Source of the DNA: Herpetosiphon geysericola
GTDB taxonomy: Bacteria; Chloroflexota; Chloroflexia; Chloroflexales; Herpetosiphonaceae
Assembly (NCBI RefSeq): GCF_001306135.1
Contig: NZ_LGKP01000022.1
Location: forward strand, 186,001-250,000
Length of the DNA stretch: 64,000 nucleotides
Reading direction: 5' to 3'
Part shown: positions 49,336 to 58,262 of the stretch, one piece after another
Layout: each line of letters opens with the position of its first letter
How positions within the stretch are numbered: the stretch's first letter is position 1
Translations under genes and position numbers: made by a program
Notes under the pieces: generated by a model
The model's input: the letters and a program-made list of their open reading frames with translations, nothing else
Database searches by the model: none
What the model was told of the DNA's origin: nothing

Positions 49336-50603
49336 CGCATCACTTTCTGATAGGTTAGCCAAGCACCATATCCATACGAGATAAACAGGGCAATTTCGGT
49401 GATCATATTGATAATCGCCACGCCTTGCAAGCCATACAACGGAATCACCACAAAATTGCCGAGAATGCTAATGGTCGCGCCGATAGTTTGCAATTTGACC
49501 CGTAATGGCTGCTGATCGTTGGAAACCATAAAGGTCGCCCAGCAAAAATTCAGGCTCTTGAGCAAGGGAATTATCGCCATAATTTGCAACAATGGAATTG
49601 CATCGGCATATTGCGCGCCATACATCAGGTTGATAATCCAATCGGAATACCATGTGAGCAGCGCGAACCATGCCAAACCATACAGGATGCTCAAGCCAAT
49701 TGCCAAGCGAATGACCCGCCGATACAGTGGCGATTTTGGCGAATGCTTGACGATCATCGGGAGCAAAATTTGGGCGGTAATGCTCGGCACCAAAAAAGTA
49801 TTGTTGATAATCGCTAGCGGTGGCGCATAAATTCCCGAATCGATCGTTGGTAAGAGCAAGGCCACCAAAAAGAGGTCGACGCGCAAGGTCAGGTAGGCCA
49901 TAACTTCGGAAACAAAGTAGAAGCGGGCCTCGCGAATCGTATTAATCCATTGGCGCGGCTGCCAAACCCAGCGCAAAATGCCATGCAAATAGTAAGCGCT
50001 CAGGCCAAAACCTAGCGCCACCGCAATACAACGATAGAGCACCACAGTTGAGAATGGCAATTGCGGCGTAAGCCAAATTGGCACAAACAAACTTAGCGCG
50101 ACGACAATTTGCAGGCTAGAGGCTTTGAGCACCTGAATCGAGGCCCGCAATGCAGTATCGGCAGTGCCAACCAATAAATCGCCAATAATGCCTGCGCAGG
50201 CCAAGGCGATCAAGTGCGGCGTAAAGGCGGGGTTGCGCATGCTCACAAACGGCGCGGCGGCCAATAATAGCCCAGCCAACACAAAGCCACGTAAAGCAAA
50301 AACGCGACTGACCGATTTATTCAACAGCACCCGATCGGAGCTTTGGCGCAGCAGCCAATTATCCAAGCCCAAATTGGCGAGAATAATTAATGGGTTCAGC
50401 AAGGCGTAGAGTGAGTTGAATAAGCCATATTGCTCGGCACCTAAGCGGCGGGCCAAAATAATTTGGGTGAAAATACCCAATAGCCGCGCCAACATAACGC
50501 CGCCAACCCCAAAGCTAATCTGAAAAAGCCGTGCCCGGGGTAATTTGGCCGATGCTTGGGTTTCGCTTGCAGTGGCTTGGGTTGCGGTGGAATCCTTAAT
50601 CAT
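49332..50603 (-). CDS. Polysaccharide flippase (MOP/Wzx-like)
   Basis: 423 residues with twelve or more hydrophobic segments. ISFGVGGVMLARLLGIFTQI and GAEQYGLFNSLYALLNPLII are the standard N-terminal Wzx/RfbX blocks; GIPLLKSLNFCWATFMVSN-like PLLKSLNFCWATF and LGNFVVIPLYGLQGVAIINM are in the second half. It flips lipid-linked repeat units across the membrane. It is the fourth gene of the operon and overlaps the pyruvyltransferase. No polymerase-like (Wzy) protein is obvious, although the large membrane protein at the operon head could fill that role. Confidence 0.88.
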   Translation of the reverse strand: MIKDSTATQATASETQASAKLPRARLFQISFGVGGVMLARLLGIFTQIILARRLGAEQYGLFNSLYALLNPLIILANLGLDNWLLRQSSDRVLLNKSVSRVFALRGFVLAGLLLAAAPFVSMRNPAFTPHLIALACAGIIGDLLVGTADTALRASIQVLKASSLQIVVALSLFVPIWLTPQLPFSTVVLYRCIAVALGFGLSAYYLHGILRWVWQPRQWINTIREARFYFVSEVMAYLTLRVDLFLVALLLPTIDSGIYAPPLAIINNTFLVPSITAQILLPMIVKHSPKSPLYRRVIRLAIGLSILYGLAWFALLTWYSDWIINLMYGAQYADAIPLLQIMAIIPLLKSLNFCWATFMVSNDQQPLRVKLQTIGATISILGNFVVIPLYGLQGVAIINMITEIALFISYGYGAWLTYQKVMR

Positions 50604-50653
50604 GATGCTGCTCGCTCATTGGTTGGGGCCAGATCAGGCGGCTCATTTGCATA

Positions 50654-51844
50654 TTATTCCTCGTAGCCTGTGCGCCAACGTAGCGCTAAAGCAGACCATG
50701 CATAGTCAGCAGCGCGCGCAAAACAGGCTTGACGATCTGCATTGCTCCAGCTTGCGAGCACGCTTTGTAGGGTTTGGGCTAAACCTAAGGCGTCGCCAGC
50801 AGGCGCAATCAAGCGATCGGCGACAAAATTCAAAATCAAGCGCCGATCGCCGACATCGCCTGTAACCGCAGGGATGCCTAAGGCCAAACTTTCAAATAGC
50901 TTCAATGGCGAACGTGCTTGCGCCACCGCATCATCATACACGGGATCAACCGTAACATCGGCAAGCGCCATCCAAGTCGGAATCGTGCGCCGATCTTGAT
51001 GGCCGAGGCAGATGATCCGCTGCTGATAGCCATGTTCACGAATCCAATTTTGGATATAGCCCAAATCTTCGCCGCCGCCAATCAACAGCACGCGAATATG
51101 TGGATCGTGTTTTAATTGCAGGTCAAAGGCTTCGAGAAGCAAATTGATTGGGTGATTGTGGAGGGCAATTGTGCCAACGTAGGCAATCACTGTTGTGCCA
51201 GCTAAGCCCAAACTATTGCGCAAACCAGCCAAAACTGTTGGTTCTGGTGCTTGAAATAAGCTATGATCAACGCCGTTGGGCACATAGACAATTTTGGGCA
51301 CGCGCGCTTGGCGCATGCGGGCGGCCAAGGCTTGGGTATTGACGGTTACGCCTTTGGCCAAGCGCGGCAAAAGCCATTGCCAAAAAGCAAAGACCATGCG
51401 CTGCGCCTGATTGGTGAGCCGATTACTGCCAACTTCATCGTCATCGCAATCGACCCAAAAGCGTTGGCCACGCCCAAGCATTACGCCTAAAACCGCCGCT
51501 AATCCATTGACGGGCTGCGGCTTGCCAAGATGATAAATGGCTGCTGGCGAGCAGAAAATGCCCCAAAGCATGCCCAAAGTTGCGCTGATTAAGACCCAGA
51601 GCAATTGCAAGGGCGAAAATGGCAGCACCTCGCCATGGCGTTTGCGCGAGTGCATCTGGCCAACATACCAAATTTCTACACCATCTTGGACAAAGCGGCG
51701 CTGTTGGCACTGGGCCAAATCGGGGTGTAAGGCCAAAATGCGCACCTGATCGCCATTGCGCACCAACTCGCGGGCCAGATTAAAGTAGCGCTGGCCCGAA
51801 GGTCGTTCAATGCCCATCGTTATCAGAAACACGATCCGCCGCAT
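50654..51844 (-). CDS. GT4-family glycosyltransferase
   Basis: 396 residues. The N-terminal ITMGIERPSGQRYFNLAREL and FWVDCDDDEVGSNRLTNQAQ are acceptor-half blocks, and GTTVIAYVGTIALHNHPINL, IRVLLIGGGEDLGYIQNWI, IICLGHQDRRTIPTWMALAD and a catalytic-Glu region, RSPLKLFESLALGIPAVTGD, make the nucleotide-sugar half. It adds an unknown sugar to the growing glycan. Its start overlaps the stop of the preceding gene by one base (TAATG). A DxxD-rich loop (DCDDDE) is unusual and may bind metal, although GT-B enzymes do not need it. Confidence 0.9.
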   Translation of the reverse strand: MRRIVFLITMGIERPSGQRYFNLARELVRNGDQVRILALHPDLAQCQQRRFVQDGVEIWYVGQMHSRKRHGEVLPFSPLQLLWVLISATLGMLWGIFCSPAAIYHLGKPQPVNGLAAVLGVMLGRGQRFWVDCDDDEVGSNRLTNQAQRMVFAFWQWLLPRLAKGVTVNTQALAARMRQARVPKIVYVPNGVDHSLFQAPEPTVLAGLRNSLGLAGTTVIAYVGTIALHNHPINLLLEAFDLQLKHDPHIRVLLIGGGEDLGYIQNWIREHGYQQRIICLGHQDRRTIPTWMALADVTVDPVYDDAVAQARSPLKLFESLALGIPAVTGDVGDRRLILNFVADRLIAPAGDALGLAQTLQSVLASWSNADRQACFARAADYAWSALALRWRTGYEE

Positions 51845-52989
51845 TATTTGGCCCCAATTTGTTCAATGCAGTTGATCAGATTCTCCCAGCCATGCAATTG
51901 TTGGCCGCGTTCAGCCTGAACCGCTGCCGTCATCGGCGCTTTAAGCTCTTCTTGAAAATAGCGCACAATTGCCTTGGCCAAAGCTACTTCATCTTGTGGC
52001 GGCACAACCAAGCCATTAACCCCATCGCGCACAACTTCGTGCAAACCGCCAACGCGGGTGGTGATGACTGGCTTGCCAAGCCCAAAGGCCAATTGCACGA
52101 CTGCGCTTTGGGTTGCCGAGATATAGGGCAAAACAACGACATCGGCCAGATCGAAATACGGGCCAAGCTCTTCGTTGGGCACATAGCGATTCACAAACGT
52201 CACATTGGCTTCAACCCCATACTCGCGGGTGTAGCGCTGATAAAATTCGGGCGAAGCCCAAAACTCACCAACCACCAGCAAATGCACAGGCCGCTCTTTG
52301 ACTACCAATGGCAAGGCTTGAATCAAATATTCGAGGCCTTTGTAGGGCCGTACAAAGCCAAAAAATAGTAAAATATCGTGCTCGCTGGCGATGCCAAGCT
52401 GGCTGCGCAAACCTTCAATCGCCGCCGCATCGGTGTGCTTGGCAACCTCTTCAAAGGTTGGTAGCTGCGATTTAAGCACGGCAGCTTGCGGCAACAGCGC
52501 TTGAGCACGATGCAAATCTTGGTCGCTATGCACAATTAAGGCATCGCCCTGCTTGAGCACCGTCGAAGCCATGCGCCGATCCAAAAAGCCGCCGCCATCA
52601 TGCGGCATGACGTTGTGGCAAATATAGACAACTTTGGCTTTGGTGTGTTTTTTCAGCCAGCGCGAAATATAGCTCAGCGAGGGTGTCCAGTAGGGGACCC
52701 ACCATTGTAACACCACCAAATCTGGATTATCGGCGCGAATTTTGCGGCATAAACGCCACCAGGTAATCGGGTTGGTTGGGTCGAGCACATATTCGCATTC
52801 AACTCGCAATGGCGTTGCACTAGGGTCTTTATCGGTTTTGCCTGGAAAAAGCCAGCGCGGATATTGGCGGGTATACGAATAAAATCGCACCTGATGGCCA
52901 ACTTCGCGCAAGTGTTTGACCAAAAGCGTGGTGTAATGAGCAATCCCCCCACGATAGGGATAGGTTGGTCCAACCACACACAGTTTCAT
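51844..52989 (-). CDS. GT4-family glycosyltransferase
   Basis: 381 residues. The start MKLCVVGPTYPYRGGIAHYT with an N-terminal glycine-rich loop, LLFFGFVRPYKGLEYLIQAL, LLVVGEFWASPEFYQRYTRE and VVVLPYISATQSAVVQLAFG fit a GT4 enzyme of the group that lacks a canonical E-x(7)-E but has this S-A-x-Q loop. ATG 52989 overlaps the preceding stop (52986-52989) by four bases, so the two genes are coupled. It is the second gene of the glycan operon. Confidence 0.9.
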   Translation of the reverse strand: MKLCVVGPTYPYRGGIAHYTTLLVKHLREVGHQVRFYSYTRQYPRWLFPGKTDKDPSATPLRVECEYVLDPTNPITWWRLCRKIRADNPDLVVLQWWVPYWTPSLSYISRWLKKHTKAKVVYICHNVMPHDGGGFLDRRMASTVLKQGDALIVHSDQDLHRAQALLPQAAVLKSQLPTFEEVAKHTDAAAIEGLRSQLGIASEHDILLFFGFVRPYKGLEYLIQALPLVVKERPVHLLVVGEFWASPEFYQRYTREYGVEANVTFVNRYVPNEELGPYFDLADVVVLPYISATQSAVVQLAFGLGKPVITTRVGGLHEVVRDGVNGLVVPPQDEVALAKAIVRYFQEELKAPMTAAVQAERGQQLHGWENLINCIEQIGAK

Positions 52990-55034
52990 TGTTGCGCCTT
53001 TACTGCAAAGATCACCACTCCATCACGCTCGTAGACAATTGGAAATTGCTCTGGCCGATAACGAAGGGCTTGAATGTTCAGCTGGGTGTTTTGAGCATTC
53101 TGGCCCATATGCGGGCCTGTATAAATATAATCAACCTGATTTTTCTGAAGCAAGGCGCTGCCTTCGGCGCTTTCTAAGGCGGTCGAACGCAAGGCGTCAT
53201 AGAGCATATACACGTCGCGATCAAGGTTTGGATCGCTGGATTTTTCCGAGCCATAGGTTAATGGCGGAATGGTGGTTTGGCGACCAGTTAGGAAGGGAAT
53301 CCACATGCCACCATCATCGGCAATAATTAATGCATCGCCATAGCTCGATAGCCCATTGATCAAAAAGCGTGCATCTGGCTCGGTTGTTGTGCGAATCCAA
53401 TTCATCGCTTGCTCATCAGCGCTGGTTAATAGCCGATTTTGTTCATTCACAATCGCCGTTTGCCATGGTGTCGACCACACGATCAAGCCATACAAACCAA
53501 CCACAGCCGCAGCTTTGAGATACCAGTTGCTGCTGAAGCGATCGAGCAACAGCCCAATGGGGTAGGCGGCTAAGGGAATAATCGGAATATACAACATAAT
53601 TGAAACTGCGAAGCCACTAATGATGCCACTAATCGGCAAATTAAAGACATATGGAACCGCTAAAATCTCGATTCCAAGGCTCCAAACCAATAGCAAGAGC
53701 ATGCGCCAGGCGCGTTGGGCAAAAGCCAGCCAAATGCCAACAAATGCCAACAACATAATTGGCGCTTTAATATAGGTTGGCACAATTTGGTCGAGCGTGG
53801 CAACGGTTGCCGCATAGCCTGAACTATAGCCAGTCACATAGTTGCGGGCAATCGCCGTAAGTTTGCTCTGAATAATCGTATACAGCCACGGCGCGGCGAT
53901 CAGCGCGCTGGTTAGGGTAATGACGCTCGCTCGTAAGCTCAGCTGCTTTAACTGCTCAAATGTTGGGCGCAGGGCTAATAATGCCAAAATTAGCATGCCA
54001 ACCATCACCACCGCAAACAGGGTTACCAAATAGTGGGTCAATAACAAGCCAGTGGTCAGAATCGTGGCTAAACCAATCAATTTCCACGAAAAGCGCGAGT
54101 ATTCCAAGGCCATAAACCAAACGACGACCAAGCCCACCAAAATAATTTGGCCAGTTAATTGGGTAAAGCGGCTCCAGTTAACATAAAAAGCGGGCATGAG
54201 ATTGTAGAAGCTGGTGAGGGCAAAGGCGATCAAGCCCACGCTAGGTCGTCCGCTGAGTCGGCGCCCAAGCAGGTAGGCCATGACTGTGGTGGCAACGCCG
54301 TGGAGTTGGCCGGTATACAACACGCTGGTTGTGGCGGCGAGCTGGCTCCACCAGGCCAAAAAGGCGCTATTCGCATGGAATCCATAGTGATAGCTGAAGG
54401 TGTTTAACGCTGCATAGGGTTGCCATGTCTCGAAAATGCCACCATTATCTAAAAAGAGCTGCGTGATAATTGTATGATGATAAGCATCGTTCCATTGGGC
54501 AACGCTTAAGTTGCGCACTGCCAGCATGCGTTGTAGCAGGCTCACCAGCGCAATGCTCAAAAGCAGCCAGCCATGGCCGCTAATCTTGATGGTTTTAAGC
54601 TGGCTAAGCCGCGTCGTCCAACTTGAGCGTGGCGCTGGCCAGATTGCAGCGAGCAACCCGATCAAGGCATAGGCGATAATCACCCAGCGATTGAGTGCTA
54701 GCCCAAGAATTGCAAAGAGGTTTAAGCTGATTGGCGGCAACGCAATCCCAACGCACCAACTCAAGGCCCAGCGTTCGCTTCTACTAAGCACTTGGGCAGG
54801 GCTAAGCCAGCGAATGGCTGCCCAGCCAGGAATTAACATCACAAAGAGCAAAAAACTGCCAACCCCAACCAGCGGCATGAGATTAAGCTTAAACCAATCG
54901 ATGCTCGGCCCAAAGCCAAAGCTGAATAATGCCAAGATGATAGCTAGGCCTGCGCTGGCAATCGTTATCAATGGCTGATAGCTCTGCCAACCTGATTGCT
55001 TCACCTGAGTTGAAGGATGGGATTCGATCTGCAT
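52986..55034 (-). CDS. Large polytopic membrane protein, probable glycan polymerase or PMT-like glycosyltransferase
   Basis: 682 residues with about twelve to fourteen membrane helices (for example LAIILALFSFGFGPSIDWF, GVGSFLLFVMLIPGWAAIRW, ITISGHG-type loops, VVMVGMLILALLALR) and a C-terminal soluble part (LLTSADEQAMNWIRTTTEPD ... GPHMGQNAQNTQLNIQALRY) that resembles extracytoplasmic domains of ArnT/PMT-type enzymes. The conserved early acidic residues of GT39/83 (D-E, D-D) are represented by AQWNDAYHHTII and a WSQLAAT loop. It leads the six-gene operon with a consensus promoter and palindrome (55055-55107). Role: adding or polymerising sugars outside the membrane; not certain. Confidence 0.7.
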   Translation of the reverse strand: MQIESHPSTQVKQSGWQSYQPLITIASAGLAIILALFSFGFGPSIDWFKLNLMPLVGVGSFLLFVMLIPGWAAIRWLSPAQVLSRSERWALSWCVGIALPPISLNLFAILGLALNRWVIIAYALIGLLAAIWPAPRSSWTTRLSQLKTIKISGHGWLLLSIALVSLLQRMLAVRNLSVAQWNDAYHHTIITQLFLDNGGIFETWQPYAALNTFSYHYGFHANSAFLAWWSQLAATTSVLYTGQLHGVATTVMAYLLGRRLSGRPSVGLIAFALTSFYNLMPAFYVNWSRFTQLTGQIILVGLVVVWFMALEYSRFSWKLIGLATILTTGLLLTHYLVTLFAVVMVGMLILALLALRPTFEQLKQLSLRASVITLTSALIAAPWLYTIIQSKLTAIARNYVTGYSSGYAATVATLDQIVPTYIKAPIMLLAFVGIWLAFAQRAWRMLLLLVWSLGIEILAVPYVFNLPISGIISGFAVSIMLYIPIIPLAAYPIGLLLDRFSSNWYLKAAAVVGLYGLIVWSTPWQTAIVNEQNRLLTSADEQAMNWIRTTTEPDARFLINGLSSYGDALIIADDGGMWIPFLTGRQTTIPPLTYGSEKSSDPNLDRDVYMLYDALRSTALESAEGSALLQKNQVDYIYTGPHMGQNAQNTQLNIQALRYRPEQFPIVYERDGVVIFAVKAQQ

Positions 55035-55054
55035 GCATCGTGGCCTTTAATTCA

Positions 55055-55070
55055 TGTGACAGGTGTCACA
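55055..55070. promoter_or_regulatory. Palindromic operator at the start of the glycan operon
   Basis: TGTGACA-GG-TGTCACA, a perfect 7-2-7 palindrome that also contains the CRP-like core TGTGA-N6-TCACA. It lies just downstream of the predicted transcription start (about 55072), a repressor position. Confidence 0.6.
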
Positions 55071-55078
55071 ACGTGGCG

Positions 55079-55107
55079 AGTATAACAATAGCCTAAAACG
55101 CTGTCAA
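55079..55107 (-). promoter_or_regulatory. Consensus promoter of the glycan operon
   Basis: On the minus strand TTGACA (55107-55102), 17 bases, TATACT (55084-55079). It is the best sigma-70-type match in the window and precedes ATG 55034. Confidence 0.85.
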
Positions 55108-55154
55108 ACCTTAAGGCTTGGCCAGAGCTAGGCTATTGTGGGTTTTTGGCACGC

Positions 55155-55973
55155 TTAGGCTTGGGCTACTGGCCGCACTTTAACGTCGCCTGCATAGACC
55201 GTTTGGAGTTGGCCTGTGCTGTCGCGCACCTGCAAGCCACCATGCTGATCAACCGCTTCGGCCACGCCAACAAAGCTATGGCTGCTTAGTTCAACCTCAA
55301 CCATTTTGCCCAAGGTCGTTAATCGATCCAGCCATGCTTGGCGTAATGCTTCGCGGCGTCCGCTGCGCAAATTGAGATAATGGCGGTCGTAGCTGTACAA
55401 AATTGCTCGTAGCAAGCTAGCTCGATCAACCTCATGGCCACATTCGCTTGCCAACGAGGTTGCCGCTTGGTTAATTGTTGGATCATCGCTTGGCTGCCAA
55501 TTGACGTTGATGCCGCTGCCAATTACCGCCCAGCGCAACCGTTCGGGGCCTGCGGTTTCTAGCTCAACCAAAATACCAGCCAATTTGCGCCCATTAATCA
55601 GCAGATCGTTGGGCCACTTGAGTTCAACTGTGCAGTTGGTTTCGCGCTCGATTGCTTCGCTGATGGCCACGGCGGCCAACATGGTTAATAAGAAGCTCTC
55701 GCTCGGCACTAGCCAAGTTGGCCGCAACAGCAGCGATAATAACAAACTACTGCCAGCGGGAGCGCTCCAGTTGCGCCCACGTCGCCCACGGCCTGCGGTT
55801 TGCTCGTTGGCCACAATCACCAAGCCTTCGGCGACACCAGCAAAGGCCCGTTCGCGAATCAAGCTGTTGGTCGACGCCGTTTGTTCAAGGCCGAGCAATT
55901 CTTGGCCAATAATCAAGGTCTCTAGTTGATACCGGGCTGGTTCGATAATTGTTTGTTCAAATGATGTCAACAT
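55155..55973 (-). CDS. birA: Biotin--[acetyl-CoA-carboxylase] ligase
   Basis: 272 residues. TASTNSLIRERAFAGVAEGL, ANEQTAGRGRRGRNWSAPAG (biotinyl-AMP loop) and VELKWPNDLLINGRKLAGIL are the BirA ligase signatures, and the last 50 residues form the SH3-like C-terminal domain (VGVAEAVDQHGGLQVRDSTG). The N-terminal winged helix of E. coli BirA is missing, so it is a monofunctional (group I) ligase that joins biotin to carboxylase carrier proteins without repressing biotin genes. ATG 55973 overlaps the ABC-F stop by 7 bases; the frame from 56006 lies inside that gene. Confidence 0.95.
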   Translation of the reverse strand: MLTSFEQTIIEPARYQLETLIIGQELLGLEQTASTNSLIRERAFAGVAEGLVIVANEQTAGRGRRGRNWSAPAGSSLLLSLLLRPTWLVPSESFLLTMLAAVAISEAIERETNCTVELKWPNDLLINGRKLAGILVELETAGPERLRWAVIGSGINVNWQPSDDPTINQAATSLASECGHEVDRASLLRAILYSYDRHYLNLRSGRREALRQAWLDRLTTLGKMVEVELSSHSFVGVAEAVDQHGGLQVRDSTGQLQTVYAGDVKVRPVAQA

Positions 55974-57610
55974 AGGCGCGTTAACCGTCCCTCGTGTAAG
56001 TGCCAAATCTCGCCAGCAAATTGCTGGATAAAGCGCCGATCGTGCGAAACTGCAATGATCGGCCCAGCAAATTGATTGATCGCCGCCTCAAATTGCTCTA
56101 AAACATCAAAACTGAGGTGGTTGGTTGGTTCGTCGAGCAAGAGCACATTGGCGCGCAAGGCAATCAAGCGGGCTAATTGTAACTTATGCAACTGGCCTGT
56201 GCTAATGCCACCAACCGGACGGTTAACCTCGGCATAGCGAAACAGGCCCGACCACACTAGTTCGTTGATCAAGTCTTTGTTGAAGCCAATTAAGCCCTCG
56301 CGGTAGGCTTCAAACAGGGTTTGCTCAGGCTTGGGGCGCTGATATTCTTGGCGTAAATAGCCAATTTGCAAATTCGGGCCAGAGCGAATTTGACCACTAC
56401 TGGGTTGCAAATCGCCTGCGATCAGATCAAGCAATGTGGTTTTGCCGCTGCCATTGGCGCCGGTTATCAGAATCCGTTGGCGAGGCCGTAATTCCAAATC
56501 GATCTGCTTAAGGATGGTTTGTTGCTCGCGTTGGTAGCTTAGGCCTTCGATCGAGAGCATTTGTTGGCTGCCATCAGGGCTTGGGTTAAAGGTTGGGTTA
56601 ATTGCTAGTGGTTTGGGTGGCTCGGCAATTGGATCGGCCAAAATCCGATCGAGCGCTTGTTGGGCTGAACGCACATTGCGCGAAACTGCCGCCGCCACAT
56701 TTTCACCCTTGGAATGATAAATAAAACCATCGTTATCGCGCGGCGCTCGATTATGGGCAACTTGTTGATTTTGAGCCTTGGCACGCTGTTGCAACTGGCG
56801 AATTTCGGCCTGCTGACGCTCATAATCAGCTTCCCAGCGCTCGCGTTCTGCTTGCTTGGCGGCAAAATAAGCAGTGTAATTGCCGGGGTAAGTTTTGAGT
56901 TGATGGCTATGTTCGTCAAGCTCAAGAATGGTGGTTGCCACTTGGTCGAGAAAGGCTCGATCGTGCGAAACGACCAAAATTGCACCAGTATGCGCTTGCA
57001 GCCAGGTTTCCAGCCATGCGCTAGCCTGATGATCAAGGTGATTGGTTGGTTCATCGAGCAACAATAAATCGGGGTTGCTAATCAGTAGTGCTGCTAAACC
57101 AAGCCGCGTTTTCTCGCCACCAGATAGCTCTTGCACCGAGCGTTCGCGTGGAATATGGCTCAAGCCAAGGCCTTGCAGCACTTGATCGATGCGATGATCA
57201 AGCTCGTAGCCACCACGCAGTTCAAAGCGTTGGGCCACATCGCCATAGTGTTCTAAAATCGCTGAAAGCTGATCGGGGTCGGCGCTTGCCATATGGGCAC
57301 TTAATTGCTCAAGTTCTTGGCTTAGCGCGCTCAGCTGTTGTTGGCTGGCGGCCAATAATTGCTCAACATTGACATCAGCGGGGCTGGTTAATTGCTGGGT
57401 TAAATAGCCATATTCGCAGCCTTCGCCCAAGCGAATCGAGCCAGTATCTGCTTGCTCTTGGCCAATAATTAAGCGCAGTAAGGTTGATTTGCCAACGCCA
57501 TTGGCTCCAACTAAGCCAATCCGTTCGCCGCGATTGATAATTAGCGCAATGTCGCTGAGGATTTGATGTGGGCCATAGGCTTTGTTGAGGTTGTTGATCT
57601 GCAATAACAT
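55967..57610 (-). CDS. ABC-F family ATPase
   Basis: 547 residues, two ABC domains in one chain without membrane segments. First domain: Walker A GANGVGKSTLLRL, signature VQELSGGEKTRLGLAAL, Walker B LLLLDEPTNHLDH. A charged linker (RWEADYERQQAEIRQLQQRA) joins the second domain: Walker A GANGSGKTTLLDL, degenerate signature GISTGQLHKLQLARL, Walker B VLLLDEPTNHLS. ABC-F proteins act on the ribosome, relieving stalling or giving resistance to peptidyl-transferase drugs. The second signature, STGQ, differs from S-G-G-E and is a sign of the EttA/Uup-unlike subgroup. It is cotranscribed with birA. Confidence 0.92.
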   Translation of the reverse strand: MLLQINNLNKAYGPHQILSDIALIINRGERIGLVGANGVGKSTLLRLIIGQEQADTGSIRLGEGCEYGYLTQQLTSPADVNVEQLLAASQQQLSALSQELEQLSAHMASADPDQLSAILEHYGDVAQRFELRGGYELDHRIDQVLQGLGLSHIPRERSVQELSGGEKTRLGLAALLISNPDLLLLDEPTNHLDHQASAWLETWLQAHTGAILVVSHDRAFLDQVATTILELDEHSHQLKTYPGNYTAYFAAKQAERERWEADYERQQAEIRQLQQRAKAQNQQVAHNRAPRDNDGFIYHSKGENVAAAVSRNVRSAQQALDRILADPIAEPPKPLAINPTFNPSPDGSQQMLSIEGLSYQREQQTILKQIDLELRPRQRILITGANGSGKTTLLDLIAGDLQPSSGQIRSGPNLQIGYLRQEYQRPKPEQTLFEAYREGLIGFNKDLINELVWSGLFRYAEVNRPVGGISTGQLHKLQLARLIALRANVLLLDEPTNHLSFDVLEQFEAAINQFAGPIIAVSHDRRFIQQFAGEIWHLHEGRLTRLC

Positions 57611-57764
57611 ATGTTCGATGATCTCCCGTATAGTCTATTTTGGGCCGAAGCGCGATTCAGGATCATCAAACGAGTAATTTTCATTGGTGTAACTCCCTAA
57701 AAGAATCAATAACTTCAGTGTAGCATAGCTAGGCCCGCCCCAAGATCGGGCTTGCGAAGGAGGA

Positions 57765-58095
57765 AATCAAGAGCATAGAGCAAAGAACATAGAACATAAG
57801 GATGAATTATGAGGGAGTAGGATTCAGGGGTCAGGCTTTGGGCTAAAGGAAGATAATCAACATAATCTGATCAATCTGTGGCCAACGGCAAGGATGAAGG
57901 ATGAGGGATGAAGGCAAAAGCGCTAACGCAGAGGCGCAGAGAACATGAGGCTATGAGTTGTAAACGAAAGGCTATTGATCTTTCCAACGAATTTTCGCTA
58001 GCCAAAAGCCAATAGCCAATAGCCATTTCCCTTTGCGCGCTTCGCGTCCTTCGCGGTTTCAGACTTCGTGCTCTTTGTGCACTTCGTGGATCAAT
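57765..58095. repeat. Mosaic intergenic repeat cluster
   Basis: Part of the long gap 57611-58262 between the ABC-F and MFS genes. It contains AAGAGCATAGAGCAAAGAAC, ATTATGAGGGAGTAGGATTC, AGGATGAAGGATGAGGGATG, CTAACGCAGAGGCGCAGAG (57923-57941), AAAGCCAATAGCCAATAGCC, CTTCGCGTCCTTCGCGGTTT and TCTTTGTGCACTTCGTGGAT. The last 160 bases (58100-58262) are unique; GTACGG/CCGTAC (58160-58176) is a small hairpin, and a T run lies near 58217. Confidence 0.8.
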
Positions 58096-58262
58096 ATGGT
58101 CATTTTCGCATACTTGCATAGCGCAGCACATCGCAGTAGAATGGCGCTACTTGAATCTGGTACGGTAGCTCCGTACAGCAGCAAATGTTCGGGAACAATT
58201 GGGTTCTTGAGCGTTTTTTTATAGGCAGTGGGAAACGGCCTGTTGCCAAGGACAAACGTGCT

